A stretch of DNA of 64,000 bases from Flavobacteriales bacterium UBA6051. Lineage in GTDB: Bacteria > Bacteroidota > Bacteroidia > Flavobacteriales_D > Crocinitomicaceae. Below the pieces are notes generated by a model that was given only the letters and a program-made list of their open reading frames with translations, made no database searches and was not told where the DNA came from. Below are positions 8,600 to 17,871 of this stretch, piece by piece. How positions within the stretch are numbered: position 1 is the stretch's first letter; each line of letters opens with the position of its first letter. The position numbers and the translations under genes are program-made. The stretch spans positions 589,397 through 653,396 of the forward strand of contig DIYP01000007.1 of NCBI GenBank assembly GCA_002427735.1, written 5' to 3'.

Positions 8600-10708
8600 C
8601 TAAAGCTCCAATACCTTGAACTCTGTTCTTCTATTCTCCTGGTGTTGTTCATCAGAGCATTTTACTCCGTTCGAACATTTGTTTACCAGTTGCGTCTCTC
8701 CGTATCCTGCAGACTTTAAGCGAGATGCAGCTACTCCCGCGTTTGTCAAGTAATCGACAACGGCTTTTGCTCTCTTCTCTGACAACTGCTGATTGTATGA
8801 ATCAGATCCTCTGGAATCTGTATGTCCTCCCAACTCAATTTTCAACGTTGGAACATCCGCCATCAGTTTAATCAAACGATTCAACTCAACAGTGGATTCT
8901 GGTCGCAGCGTTGCTTTGTCAAGATCGAAGAAAATATTTCTCAAGACAATCTTGCTTCCTACAGATAGTTTCTTCAACTCAACGTCTTTCTCCACTGTTT
9001 GGAAGGCAGCCGTATTCGGAATATCAAAGTTCTCTGAATGGAACAAATATCCTTCTTTTTTTACGGCAATTCCATAGTTCTTACCAGCAGGTAATGAAAC
9101 TAGGTATTTTCCTGTTGAACTGTTTGATTTGAACGTTGCAATCACTTTGTTTTCTGAGTTGTCAACAATCTCAATATCAGCACCTAAAACTTCCTTACTT
9201 AAATAATCAGACACAACACCTTTTAAGATAGTCAACTGTGCTTCTTTCACCTGAACTTCTGGGGCAATAACTGTCTCTTTTACGGGAGCAGCCACGCTTG
9301 CAAGAAGGTTATCTTCATTATTCAATACCATTGGTTTTTCAGGCCCAAGGAACGTTACCATATATAAGTCTCGAAGACCAACACCATCATTCGTAACCGA
9401 TGTATAATAACCATGTCTACCACTACCAGAAATAACAAAGAATACGTCGTCCTCGGTTGTATTTACTGGATAACCGATGTTCTTAGGCTCACTCCACTTA
9501 TCTGCCTCAGCATCATACACTGACGAGAAAATATCGAAACCTCCCATCGAATTATGTCCCTTAGAACTGAAATAAAGTGTCTTTCCATCAGGATGCATGT
9601 ATACCGCCTCTTCGTCAAATCGCGTATTGATCGTTGTACCAAGGTTTTTTGTCTCTGACCATTCCCCTTTCTCATCCTTGTATGCTATATAAATATCATG
9701 ACCACCCTGTCCTCCGGGTTTGTCCGAAACAAAATACAGAGTATTCCCATCCGGTGAATAACAAGCAGAAGACTCATGATAATCTTTTTCATTGATTTCC
9801 TTTCCAAGTGATTCTGGCTTTGACCATACATCACCATTCAAAACGGATTCATACAAGTCACCTCCATTGTTCTTTCGTCCCATGTAAACATAAAAACGTT
9901 GTCCATCCGGAGCAATTCCGGAAATAGCATCGTGATCATCCGTATTTACCGTTTCACCTACATTTTGAGCTTTCCCCCAAGTACCATCATCCTGACGGTA
10001 AGCAATGTAAATATCTTCAAAAGGTTCATTAATCATTGGATCCAGCTTCCCTCCTGTCGACCCAGGTCTTCTTGATGTAAATACAATCACAGATTCATCT
10101 GCAGAAATTACTGCGCCATATTCATTGTGCGGTGTATTGATATTTTCACCAAGGTTATCTACAAATACACGAATGGGGGTCTTTACTATTTCCCGACCAT
10201 TATAGCATTGGTCAATTCGGAGTTTTAATTCATCCATGACCGCTTGCATATTGAAATATGGATTTTGTGCATTCGCAGGGTCCTTTTGGACTGCAGAACG
10301 ATACAAGCTATACTCTTTGATCGCTTTGTCCCACTCCATATCAAAGTGATATGCCATTCCTAATAGATAATGAACCTTCGTGTTTACATTAGGATTCAGT
10401 TTTACTGCTTTCTCCAGATAAGGAAGTGCTTTGTACTTATACATGGAAGACAAATAACAATCCCCTAGTTTGTAGTTCAACTCCGCATTGTTGGGGTTAA
10501 ACGTATTTGCTTTTTCATAATGCTCAATCGCATCTTTATAAAAAGTCGGTCCTTGCTCATATAACTCATCTCCAAGCTTTAACGAGTTCTTTGCTTCTTT
10601 GAAACCTTCCTTATCCTCTTTGAAATTTGCCTTATCAAATTCAACATTCTGTGCGTACAATCCTCCGGAAAGCAGCACTAACATCAACATTGTAAATCGT
10701 TTTAACAT
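8600..10708 (-). CDS. PorE-like TPR / PD40 propeller / CRD / OmpA protein
   Basis: About 702 residues from the ATG at 10708, which opens a signal peptide (MLKRFTMLMLVLLSGGLYA); an ATG at 10771 would lie inside the gene upstream. Order of domains: TPR units (about 20-165), a WD40-like PD40 propeller with repeats such as GNTLYFVSDKPGGQGGHDIY and GKTLYFSSKGHNSMGGFDIF (about 190-450), a carboxypeptidase-regulatory-like beta domain (LKGVVSDYLSKEVLGADIEI, about 500-580), and an OmpA peptidoglycan-binding domain (LGGHTDSRGSDSYNQQLSEK). This is the exact layout of PorE of Porphyromonas gingivalis, which tethers the T9SS to peptidoglycan. No lipobox Cys is seen after the signal peptide. Operon with the TPR gene, 22 bp apart. 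Two relatives lie at 45.5 and 48 kb, so which one is the true PorE is open. Confidence 0.88.
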   Translation of the reverse strand: MLKRFTMLMLVLLSGGLYAQNVEFDKANFKEDKEGFKEAKNSLKLGDELYEQGPTFYKDAIEHYEKANTFNPNNAELNYKLGDCYLSSMYKYKALPYLEKAVKLNPNVNTKVHYLLGMAYHFDMEWDKAIKEYSLYRSAVQKDPANAQNPYFNMQAVMDELKLRIDQCYNGREIVKTPIRVFVDNLGENINTPHNEYGAVISADESVIVFTSRRPGSTGGKLDPMINEPFEDIYIAYRQDDGTWGKAQNVGETVNTDDHDAISGIAPDGQRFYVYMGRKNNGGDLYESVLNGDVWSKPESLGKEINEKDYHESSACYSPDGNTLYFVSDKPGGQGGHDIYIAYKDEKGEWSETKNLGTTINTRFDEEAVYMHPDGKTLYFSSKGHNSMGGFDIFSSVYDAEADKWSEPKNIGYPVNTTEDDVFFVISGSGRHGYYTSVTNDGVGLRDLYMVTFLGPEKPMVLNNEDNLLASVAAPVKETVIAPEVQVKEAQLTILKGVVSDYLSKEVLGADIEIVDNSENKVIATFKSNSSTGKYLVSLPAGKNYGIAVKKEGYLFHSENFDIPNTAAFQTVEKDVELKKLSVGSKIVLRNIFFDLDKATLRPESTVELNRLIKLMADVPTLKIELGGHTDSRGSDSYNQQLSEKRAKAVVDYLTNAGVAASRLKSAGYGETQLVNKCSNGVKCSDEQHQENRRTEFKVLEL

Positions 10709-10730
10709 AACTGTCTTTTCGTTTGATTGA

Positions 10731-11798
10731 TTATAAACATGCACTTGTATGTGCCTTTGCACCGTCTGCACCCAATTCTATCGCCTTGTGCCAATCTTCA
10801 CACGCCCCTTTTTCATCTCTTAATAACTCTTTCGCGTTTCCACGATTGAGATAGGCATACCCATAATTTGCATCTAATTCAATGGCTTTGGAACAATCTT
10901 CAACACATCCGTTGTAATCTTCCATTTTGAACTTTACTGCCGCACGATTGTTCAGCGCGTAGGCATAATCATTCTTTAACTCTAATACCTTATCGAAATC
11001 GGCAAGGGCTCCTTTATAATCACCCGCGTCGTAGCGTGCACTCCCGCGGTTGTTATAAGCAATAAAATAATCTTTGTCCAGACCAATCGCTTTCGAATAC
11101 GCTTTTATAGCTCCTTGTAAATCGCCTTTCTTACGCATTGCACTTCCCAGATTATTATGAACAAATGCCAAGTTCTCATCCACATTTAGCGCTTTTTGAT
11201 AATCGTAAATAGCCCCTTGATAATCTTCTAACTGACGTTTGGCACTTCCACGATCGTTATAAGCATAAGCATAATCTTTCTTTACACGAATAGCTTCGTT
11301 GTAGTCGTCTATTGCAGCTTGGTAATCATTGTTCTCGAATTTAATTCCCCCACGATAATAATACGCCTTAGCGTGATTGTTATTCGCGGCAATGGCAGCT
11401 GTATAGTCTGTAAGTGCGGCTTCTTTATCTCCCAGCGCATACTTTGCCTGACCTCGACTAAAGAAACTCTCAGGATTCTTGGTCAATTCAATCGATTTAT
11501 CAAAATCAGCAATTGCACCGTTGAAGTCTTTTAATTCATGTTTTGTAATACCTCTGTTGTAGAATGCCTTTTCGAATTCAGGTTTTAACTCGATCGCTTT
11601 GTCAAAATCAGCCAACGCATCCTTGTAGAGCTTAGAAGAGAACTTTTCAATCCCACTGTTATAATGCTTATCGGCTAGTGTAGAATCACTGTCTATAATT
11701 TCGGCTTGTACAACAGAATCTGCCTGTGAGAAACAGGAAAAACTCAATCCAATTGCACAGACACCTAAAAGCAATGTCTTTTTCAAAAGAAATTTCAT
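10731..11798 (-). CDS. Exported protein of nine TPR repeats
   Basis: 355 residues from the ATG at 11798, which begins a signal peptide (MKFLLKKTLLLGVCAIGLSF) with CFSQ at its end. An upstream ATG at 11855 falls inside the predicted promoter, so I reject it. From about residue 40 the whole protein is nine 34-residue TPR units of the form KAYYYRGGIKF..DYQAAIDDYNEAI. TPR arrays are protein-binding scaffolds. As the first gene of an operon with the PorE-like protein it is probably an envelope scaffold that works with it or with the T9SS; this is inference from position. Confidence 0.88.
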   Translation of the reverse strand: MKFLLKKTLLLGVCAIGLSFSCFSQADSVVQAEIIDSDSTLADKHYNSGIEKFSSKLYKDALADFDKAIELKPEFEKAFYNRGITKHELKDFNGAIADFDKSIELTKNPESFFSRGQAKYALGDKEAALTDYTAAIAANNNHAKAYYYRGGIKFENNDYQAAIDDYNEAIRVKKDYAYAYNDRGSAKRQLEDYQGAIYDYQKALNVDENLAFVHNNLGSAMRKKGDLQGAIKAYSKAIGLDKDYFIAYNNRGSARYDAGDYKGALADFDKVLELKNDYAYALNNRAAVKFKMEDYNGCVEDCSKAIELDANYGYAYLNRGNAKELLRDEKGACEDWHKAIELGADGAKAHTSACL

Positions 11799-11824
11799 AG
11801 CAAGTTTTTGGTTTATAATGTCTC

Positions 11825-11855
11825 TAAAAATAAACATTTCTTGCTGACTTTTCAA
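11825..11855 (-). promoter_or_regulatory. Promoter for the TPR / PorE-like operon
   Basis: Minus strand: TTG (11855-11853), 20 bp, TATTTTTA (11832-11825), one base off the TAnnTTTG consensus. Expected transcription start near 11818, about 20 bp before the chosen ATG at 11798. Confidence 0.5.
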
Positions 11856-11917
11856 TGATTCTTAACACCTGAAATTGAACAACTAATTAACAGAAGAAAC
11901 TTATGAAAAGTGGGAAA

Positions 11918-11980
11918 CCCACAACTTGTTGTGAATGATCAAAAGCACGCATGGGCAATTGACATCACAACAAGTGTGGG
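11918..11980. repeat. Imperfect inverted repeat, 17-bp arms
   Basis: Left arm 11918-11934 (cccacaacttgttgtga) and right arm 11965-11980 (tcacaacaagtgtggg) are complementary except for one extra base, with a 30-base loop. It sits in the 283-bp gap between the CAP gene and the TPR operon, with no T run, so it is not a standard terminator. The rest of the gap shows only the promoter above. Confidence 0.7.
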
Positions 11981-12081
11981 CTTCATATAGTGATCGCAGA
12001 AAAAATCTCAGACACGCACTGACTATTGAAAAATAGCGGAGAAGTATCTCGGGCGTTTACTTTTTCCCTTGCAGGATCACA

Positions 12082-13104
12082 TTACAATGCAGTACAGAAT
12101 GTCCAATAGTAGCCGAATGGGGAATCGGGATCATAAAAAACACCCAACCCTACTTTGGTACTCGTCGGATTGAACATATTTTCATAATGCCCAGGACTAT
12201 TAAACCATTGTTCGTAAGTGGCTTCCGGAGATTCATTTCCAGCTGCGATATTTTCAGAATTCACGAAAGACTTCGAATAAAAGCGACGAATGCGATCAAA
12301 AGTACCTCCTACCTTCTCTAACTTGCCATTCTTTCGGTCATGACTGTCATGGTTGAAGTAGTTCTGCGTGGCCAAATCATATGAATGGTATCTGCATGCC
12401 TGCGCTAGTTGATCATCCCACTCTAGTGGATGCATTCCCTGGCGTTCACGTTCTTCATTAATTAGCACTAATAGTTGCTGTTCACCGTTCGGATTGGAAG
12501 ACATGATGAACTCATTCCCGTGCGGAAGACCAAAAAATTCAATCGTAGAATTGGCATCAACAATCAAACGCTCATTCGTTTCTGTATTATTTGGAGTTGT
12601 CGGCAACACTGTAAAATGCGCTGTTCGCATTTCATCTTGTACTTCTTGGTCATCTTCTACAACAACAATTTCCATATTATCGTCAAACTTTTCAAGAGAA
12701 GCCATTAACAATGTGCCATAGCGTTCTTCTCCAGCATCTTGCAGCCTACCAACAACATCAAACGCTTGCCGAGTTAAGTCTGTACGATACGTATCCCAAT
12801 CAACTTCAGTACGGAGAGTTCCGTCATCCATTTCTTCAAACTTCATGGCATACCCTATCGCCTTTTTCACATTTCTATAGCGACCTTGTAACGTTCTCGA
12901 TTTGGTCGAACGTTCTTGATAAATAATACTGGCGAAATAATTAGGAGCAGCTTTGTCGGGAAACCAATTCATATAGCGCTTGGAAACTTCAAGACACTTC
13001 TTCTGGTCCTTTGCATGCAGTTTTTCTAAGCGGTTGAAAAAAATATCTTTCGCTTGAGATAAGAAGGGTAAAAGAAAAATAAGGATCAACAATTGCTTTT
13101 TCAT
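12082..13104 (-). CDS. Secreted CAP/SCP-domain protein (YkwD-like)
   Basis: 340 residues. Signal peptide MKKQLLILIFLLPFLSQA. The N-terminal 190 residues (FFNRLEKLHAKDQKKCLEVS..., mostly helical) are not recognised. Residues about 208-340 form a CAP domain: LLVLINEERERQGMHPLEWD, YHSYDLATQNYFNHDSHD, SENIAAGNESPEATYEQWFN, SPGHYENMFNPTSTKVGLG. The His and Glu cleft residues of the family are visible (H of YFNHDS, E of SENI, H of SPGHYENM). CAP proteins bind lipids, metals or act on partners; bacterial YkwD-type roles are unsettled. Stands alone; an inverted repeat lies just upstream at 13120-13140. Confidence 0.88.
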   Translation of the reverse strand: MKKQLLILIFLLPFLSQAKDIFFNRLEKLHAKDQKKCLEVSKRYMNWFPDKAAPNYFASIIYQERSTKSRTLQGRYRNVKKAIGYAMKFEEMDDGTLRTEVDWDTYRTDLTRQAFDVVGRLQDAGEERYGTLLMASLEKFDDNMEIVVVEDDQEVQDEMRTAHFTVLPTTPNNTETNERLIVDANSTIEFFGLPHGNEFIMSSNPNGEQQLLVLINEERERQGMHPLEWDDQLAQACRYHSYDLATQNYFNHDSHDRKNGKLEKVGGTFDRIRRFYSKSFVNSENIAAGNESPEATYEQWFNSPGHYENMFNPTSTKVGLGVFYDPDSPFGYYWTFCTAL

Positions 13105-13119
13105 GACGGAGAGATTTAA

Positions 13120-13140
13120 ATGTATATACTATGTATACAT
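13120..13140. promoter_or_regulatory. Small palindrome upstream of the CAP gene
   Basis: Perfect 7-bp arms ATGTATA (13120-13126) and TATACAT (13134-13140) with a 7-bp spacer, 16 bp upstream of the CAP start codon. It could be an operator or only AT-rich chance; no T tail makes a terminator unlikely. Confidence 0.3.
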
Positions 13141-13166
13141 AACATTCTCCACAGAAAAGGTTACAG

Positions 13167-14339
13167 CTAATTATTTTCTAACAAGATTTTTCCGACTCTC
13201 GCCATAAATGGACGAGCAACTTCATTGTACTCATAGTCTCCGTCGTTGACGGTATCATTCTCATTGACATAGATTGAAATTGACAAGAAATAACCTTTAC
13301 CGTTACCATCAATTACGTAGGCTGTTTCCGTGGCAAATCCATAAGATAATCCAATTTTAGAAATGGTCCGAACTCCTTGTTTTTGCTCTCCCACCAAGAT
13401 ATATTTATAAATAGTATCTGGCCAGCGTTCACTGTTTCTATACTTCGATTTTTTTAACTCTCGTGGGTACATGCCCATCAATCCCAGGATAAACCTTCTA
13501 TCCTCCTCTCGGATATCCCAGCGTTCATGTTCCGAAAAATTCGCTGGATGAACCAGAGACATCAACATCTTATGCAGTTCGACTAAAGGAATTTCGAGGT
13601 TATAATTAAAATCGTACGGACCGGAAACGATGACTCCTTCATCATTTTCATGCTTAGATCCAAGGAGCAGTGCCTCATTATATTGGTAATGATCTTCCAT
13701 AACCTTAAGTGGCATTATTCGAACCGATTCTTCTAAAGCAACCATCTCATTGTTTAAGACTTCAAAAGAATTACACGAAAGCTGTTCTTCCCGATCACAC
13801 CCTGTAAACGCACGATAAATATTCGTTCCAGCATACCCCTTCTTCAGCAGCTCTTTGTTGATTGTTGCTGGGTGCAAGAAATGGTATAAACTGTTGTAAT
13901 AATCGTTATTACTAACTACCATTAATTCAGAAATCATTTGGCGAAAAGAAAGGTTGTATTTTCTGGATAAATCAATGAAACGTTGGTTTCCACAATCAAT
14001 ATCTCTATTGAAGCGCAAATAACTATCCAATGAAATTCCCTCTTTTTTGAGTTTCTCTAATGTCAAAAGTGCAATTGGAAGTTTCACCGTGCTTGCAGGA
14101 AAAAAGTATTCTCCAGTTATCGAATGAATGGTCTCTCCTACTTCGCCATCGACAGGTGTATAAACCATTTGTAATCGATGCCTTTCACGATTGGAGAGCA
14201 CCTGATCAATTAAAGGATCTTTTCCTGACAGCGCTAAAATCAGGTCTTGCTCAGTGCGTATCTCATGTTGCCCATTAACTCCAAACGCCAGCAAGATTAA
14301 GACGGCAATACATGTATTTCTAATTCCTCTTTGAGACAT
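13167..14339 (-). CDS. Exported class A beta-lactamase-fold serine hydrolase
   Basis: 390 residues with signal peptide (IAVLILLAFGVNG). The three motifs of the penicillin-recognising fold are visible: SxxK as PASTVKL (Ser83, Lys86), SNN in VVSNNDYYN (about 143-145, in place of SDN), and KIGLSYG near 335 in place of KTG. This set matches the beta-lactamase2 family rather than true penicillinases: the KTG third residue is normal but the second is Ile, and there is no clear omega-loop ExxxN. It may be a peptidase or a cell-wall or secreted-peptide hydrolase; resistance cannot be claimed. Its start overlaps the end of the permease gene by 20 bp, implying translational coupling. Confidence 0.82.
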   Translation of the reverse strand: MSQRGIRNTCIAVLILLAFGVNGQHEIRTEQDLILALSGKDPLIDQVLSNRERHRLQMVYTPVDGEVGETIHSITGEYFFPASTVKLPIALLTLEKLKKEGISLDSYLRFNRDIDCGNQRFIDLSRKYNLSFRQMISELMVVSNNDYYNSLYHFLHPATINKELLKKGYAGTNIYRAFTGCDREEQLSCNSFEVLNNEMVALEESVRIMPLKVMEDHYQYNEALLLGSKHENDEGVIVSGPYDFNYNLEIPLVELHKMLMSLVHPANFSEHERWDIREEDRRFILGLMGMYPRELKKSKYRNSERWPDTIYKYILVGEQKQGVRTISKIGLSYGFATETAYVIDGNGKGYFLSISIYVNENDTVNDGDYEYNEVARPFMARVGKILLENN

Positions 14340-15666
14340 AATAAATCACAACAGCTGGCAGCATTGATCCCAAAGACCACACCAAAATCATTGGATTATC
14401 GATAACAAAAAATGTAATCATCCAAATCATAAGGACTATGAAGATAATTGGCGTAAGTGGATACCCCCATGTTTTCACTGTATTTTCCGTTGACAGTTTT
14501 CTTCTTCTCAAAATAAACACGCCAAATACAGTGAGCAAGGAAAACAGGGTCAGCGTAATTCCAATGTACTTAATGATGCCCTGGAATGAACTCGTGTAGA
14601 TCAAAATAAGTGAAACTGCGCACATCAACAGAATAGCATTTCGTGGCGCGCCTCCACTGGTCTCCTTACCTAGAACTTTGAATGCTTTGTAATCCTTACC
14701 TATCTGTTCTATCACTTTTGGCCCCGCAATAAACATCGCACTTATCCCTGAAATGAGAGCAATAGAAAACACTCCACTAAAGATCAAGCTAATCTTTTCA
14801 CCCATAATCTTTGTGGCTACCACATTACCAATATCAACCCGCGCAAAATCCGTTGGCGCTAGTTCATCAAATGTCGCCGCGTACATGAATACCGTATTGA
14901 GCAAGAGGTAGATGATTGTTACCACCAATGTCCCAACAATAAGCGAATAGGGCAAGTTTTTTCTTGGATTTTCAAGATTTCCAACGATATAAGAACTTGC
15001 ATTCCAACCGCTATATGAGAACATTACCCATACCAACGCCCCAGCAAAAGGCAAACCGAAAATGGTATCAAAGCTTTTCTCAGATGGGGCAAAATTAACT
15101 CCTGAAGGTTCATATTGGCCAGCAAAGACGAATGGCATAATCAAGAAAACGGCAATCAATCCGACTTTCAAATAAGTAATTATATTTTGGAACATCCCTC
15201 CGAAGCGCACTCCTCGGAGCTGAATAGCTACCACCAACAATATGACAATTGTTGCCACTATCTTACTCACGGGAAATGAGAGAGAACCGATTGCGACTGT
15301 TGCATCGTGGGGCATTCCCAACAAAGGAATAAAATACTCGCCGGTGGCCAGTGCCAGTCCAGCAATGGCAGCAGAAAATCCAGCCACCATAGAAATCCAG
15401 CCACTTGTAAAGCCCAATAGCGGGTGATACAACTCTGAGAGGAAGGCATATTCACCTCCGGATTTATTAACAGTAGTCGCGACTTCTCCATAAGCTGTTG
15501 CTCCACAAAGCGAAACAATTCCTCCTAAAACCCAAATAACGAGAATGGCAAAAGGATCGGGAATTCCATTGTCTAACACCTGAAATCCAAGCGAAGTAAA
15601 AATTCCTGTGCCAATCATATTGGCGATCACCATATTGACCGCCACAGACCTTGTGTACTTCTGCAT
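14320..15666 (-). CDS. APC-family amino acid permease
   Basis: 448 residues, about 12 membrane helices, no signal peptide. The N-terminus (SVAVNMVIANMIGTGIFTSLGF) has the GxGIF-type substrate-binding loop of the amino acid/polyamine/organocation superfamily; FSYSGWNASSYIVGNLENPRKNLPYSL is the conserved loop after helix 6. It is closest in style to the LAT-type and PotE/ArcD-like members; the substrate is not shown. Coupled to the serine hydrolase gene, so the pair could hydrolyse and import a peptide-like compound (inference). Confidence 0.9.
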   Translation of the reverse strand: MQKYTRSVAVNMVIANMIGTGIFTSLGFQVLDNGIPDPFAILVIWVLGGIVSLCGATAYGEVATTVNKSGGEYAFLSELYHPLLGFTSGWISMVAGFSAAIAGLALATGEYFIPLLGMPHDATVAIGSLSFPVSKIVATIVILLVVAIQLRGVRFGGMFQNIITYLKVGLIAVFLIMPFVFAGQYEPSGVNFAPSEKSFDTIFGLPFAGALVWVMFSYSGWNASSYIVGNLENPRKNLPYSLIVGTLVVTIIYLLLNTVFMYAATFDELAPTDFARVDIGNVVATKIMGEKISLIFSGVFSIALISGISAMFIAGPKVIEQIGKDYKAFKVLGKETSGGAPRNAILLMCAVSLILIYTSSFQGIIKYIGITLTLFSLLTVFGVFILRRRKLSTENTVKTWGYPLTPIIFIVLMIWMITFFVIDNPMILVWSLGSMLPAVVIYYVSKRN

Positions 15667-15703
15667 ACTCTGTTTTTGTTGTGGCCTAAATTAGCATTTA
15701 TTT

Positions 15704-15724
15704 AATCAATGTATACCATTGATT
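15704..15724. promoter_or_regulatory. Palindrome in the divergent permease/lipoprotein intergenic region
   Basis: Perfect 8-bp arms AATCAATG and CATTGATT (15704-15711, 15717-15724) separated by TATAC. It lies 38 bp upstream of the permease start and about 104 bp upstream of the lipoprotein gene, a place typical of an operator. Confidence 0.35.
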
Positions 15725-15827
15725 TTCCACGAATTATAGGCAGAACTGGACGAATAATCATTTTCACTAGAATCTAGTCTATTACTCTAGAATAATTCCC
15801 TAATTTGCGGTGTCAACCAATATCACT

Positions 15828-17030
15828 ATGAAAAGAATATTCATACCTCTTATGCTCATTCTATTCGTCAGCTGTCAGGGCGAAGAAACCGCTGAGATTT
15901 CAGCTTCCGAAGATGCGAATGAGCCTGTCATTAATGCGAATGACTCTGTTCAAGAAGTCTATCCTACCGATGTCAAATTCAATGAATTTGCGCAGTTTAT
16001 AGCGGGATATGAAGGAAGTCCAAGTAGTTCATTAAAATCACTGGAGGAAAGTAATACGTGGAAAAATTATCAAGATAATCTTGAGGTACTTTGGAAAAAA
16101 ACCAATAACAAACTGCCGGTGATTCGAGAATGGGCCGATAATGAGCTAAATGAAATCAATCAGGATGGTGGAACACTGTTCTACCCCTTTTCAGGTGCCG
16201 ATTTTCTTCATGCAGACTTGTTCTTTTCTGGACATGATCATATTGCCATGATGGCACTAGAGCCAATTGGAACATTTCCGGAACTCCAAAATGCTCCAGA
16301 TACAACAGTCAATAAGTACTTGGCTCGTTTGAAAAAATCTATGAATGCTATTCTGGGCCTTAGTTTTTTCCGAACAATTGCCATGGCAGATGATTTTAAA
16401 AGTGAATTAGATGGAACTTTACATGTCCTTGTTCATTTTATGGCACGTACGGATCATGAAGTTCTATTTCAGGAACAAGTCGCAATATTACCTGATGGCC
16501 AATTGACAAATGACTTATCTGCAATCTCTGATTCTACCTACGTTGGAAATCGTTTCTATTTTAAAAAGCAAGGAAGTGATAAGGTTAAAACACTTACTTA
16601 TTTTGCTGCAAACGTGCAGGATAAACCATACCACAGCAGAGGCGGATTAGTTGCCAAAGGACTTGAAACCAGAACTGATCTTGTCGCTTATTTTAAGCAG
16701 TTGAACATCAAAACCACTTACTTGAAGTCTGCTTCTTACTTAATGCACAGACCAACGTTTAGTATTATCAGAAGTACGATTCTCGACGAATCAGAATATG
16801 TACTTCAAGATGATTCAGGGATTCCCGTTGGATTTTTTGACGAATCTAAGTGGAATCTTACTTTTTATGGTAATTATTCTTTTCCCATTTCTTTGTTTGC
16901 TGAAAGACACCAAGAAGATTTAAAAGAAATTTATGCCAAAAAGGAAAAAACAGTTAAACCACTTCCTTTTGGTATAGGATACCAATATCATGTAGGTACG
17001 TCAAATATGATGCTAGCCGAAAAGAAATGA
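15828..17030 (+). CDS. Lipoprotein, unknown function
   Basis: About 400 residues from the ATG at 15828, chosen because a lipoprotein signal peptide starts there (MKRIFIPLMLILFVSCQGEE, lipobox FVSC, Cys16). After an acidic linker (EISASEDANEPVINANDSVQ) comes a globular region with no motif I know: FAQFIAGYEGSPSSSLKSLE, FLHADLFFSGHDHIAMMALE, LARLKKSMNAILGLSFFRTI. The mid part SGADFLHADLFF...DHIAMMALEP is striking but I do not assign it. Signal and acidic linker suggest outer-membrane attachment. Followed by a two-helix membrane protein, probably in the same transcript. Confidence 0.8.
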   Translation: MKRIFIPLMLILFVSCQGEETAEISASEDANEPVINANDSVQEVYPTDVKFNEFAQFIAGYEGSPSSSLKSLEESNTWKNYQDNLEVLWKKTNNKLPVIREWADNELNEINQDGGTLFYPFSGADFLHADLFFSGHDHIAMMALEPIGTFPELQNAPDTTVNKYLARLKKSMNAILGLSFFRTIAMADDFKSELDGTLHVLVHFMARTDHEVLFQEQVAILPDGQLTNDLSAISDSTYVGNRFYFKKQGSDKVKTLTYFAANVQDKPYHSRGGLVAKGLETRTDLVAYFKQLNIKTTYLKSASYLMHRPTFSIIRSTILDESEYVLQDDSGIPVGFFDESKWNLTFYGNYSFPISLFAERHQEDLKEIYAKKEKTVKPLPFGIGYQYHVGTSNMMLAEKK

Positions 17031-17052
17031 TTAAATAATCAAAAAAGTGAAA

Positions 17053-17277
17053 ATGGAAAAGGTTTGGATATTATCGATAGCAACATTGATTTTTCTATTA
17101 CTATGCCTTATCGGCTATTTTATACTTAAAAGATATGCTGCCGAAGAGTTCGGTAAAAAGTGGATAAAAGCAGGACGCAGTAAGCTCTATTTTTGGCAAA
17201 GTATTTTTTTCATGAGTACGGCGGGAACAGCCTTACTTATGTATTTGTTAAAACTGGGAAACCTGGTAACTTTCTAG
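17053..17277 (+). CDS. Small two-helix membrane protein
   Basis: 74 residues from the ATG at 17053 (a GTG at 17047 would add two). Two hydrophobic helices, about 3-25 and 49-68, flank a basic loop (KRYAAEEFGKKWIKAGRSK). The gene begins 22 bp after the lipoprotein and is followed by a terminator, which supports it being real. Function not recognised. Confidence 0.6.
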   Translation: MEKVWILSIATLIFLLLCLIGYFILKRYAAEEFGKKWIKAGRSKLYFWQSIFFMSTAGTALLMYLLKLGNLVTF

Positions 17278-17289
17278 TAGTATCAAAAA

Positions 17290-17318
17290 AAAAGAGGAAC
17301 GATAGGCGCTCCTCTTTT
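17290..17318. terminator. Bidirectional terminator between convergent genes
   Basis: 9-bp stem AAAAGAGGA / TCCTCTTTT (17290-17298 with 17310-17318), 11-base loop, A-rich on the left and T-rich on the right; lies between the convergent genes ending at 17277 and 17338. Confidence 0.8.
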
Positions 17319-17337
17319 ATATCTAATTGGTTAACTT

Positions 17338-17787
17338 CTATTGTGCAACACAGTTTGAAAAACTGCAACGCTTAAATTTCCCATCCATAAAGAAGCTTCC
17401 ACCAACAGTTCCTGTAAAACGAACCACTTCTCCACCTTTCACCTTCTCCTTCGTAGATTCTTTTGATCCTCCGTTCGCCTCGAACATAAAGTCTGCTGAT
17501 AACGGCAAGTCATTTAGACCAGTACCGAACTTCGCTACAATTTTGTCGTCCCATGTTGCCGGAGCTCTCACTTCTCCTTCCAAGGTAATTTCTGAACCTT
17601 CTGGATACTTTTGATCGAATTCTTCTTCCGTCATTTCTCCTGCTTCAGCAATGAAATCTTGTGTAGTCATTACTGATTCAGCTTCTCCTTCGACTCCTTC
17701 TCCGTCAGTGGACTCACCGCCACAAGACACCAATGCTACTGATAGGCCAATGAACAGGAAAAATGGTTTAAATGATAATCTTTTCAT
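17338..17787 (-). CDS. Lipoprotein with OB-fold (tRNA_anti-like) domain
   Basis: 149 residues from the ATG at 17787 (signal peptide MKRLSFKPFFLFIGLSVALV, lipobox VSCGG); an ATG 33 bp upstream has no such fit. A very acidic linker (STDGEGVEGEAES) leads to a beta-rich region, GSEITLEGEVRAPATWDD, then VVRFTGTVGGSFFMDGKFKRCSFSNC, the pattern of the small OB-fold found in Bacteroidota lipoproteins. Two cysteines near the end (CSFSNC) could form a disulfide. Role unknown. Confidence 0.75.
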   Translation of the reverse strand: MKRLSFKPFFLFIGLSVALVSCGGESTDGEGVEGEAESVMTTQDFIAEAGEMTEEEFDQKYPEGSEITLEGEVRAPATWDDKIVAKFGTGLNDLPLSADFMFEANGGSKESTKEKVKGGEVVRFTGTVGGSFFMDGKFKRCSFSNCVAQ

Positions 17788-17871
17788 AGTAATTAGGTTT
17801 TGATTGTTTTTGATTGACACAAGAATACATATTTCAAGACCGAAATCAAAGTTCAGTTTTCAACAAAATTT

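Noticed and set aside
13167..14339. Antibiotic-resistance beta-lactamase
   Set aside because: KTG is KIG, SDN is SNN and no clear omega-loop Glu is seen; only the fold can be claimed.
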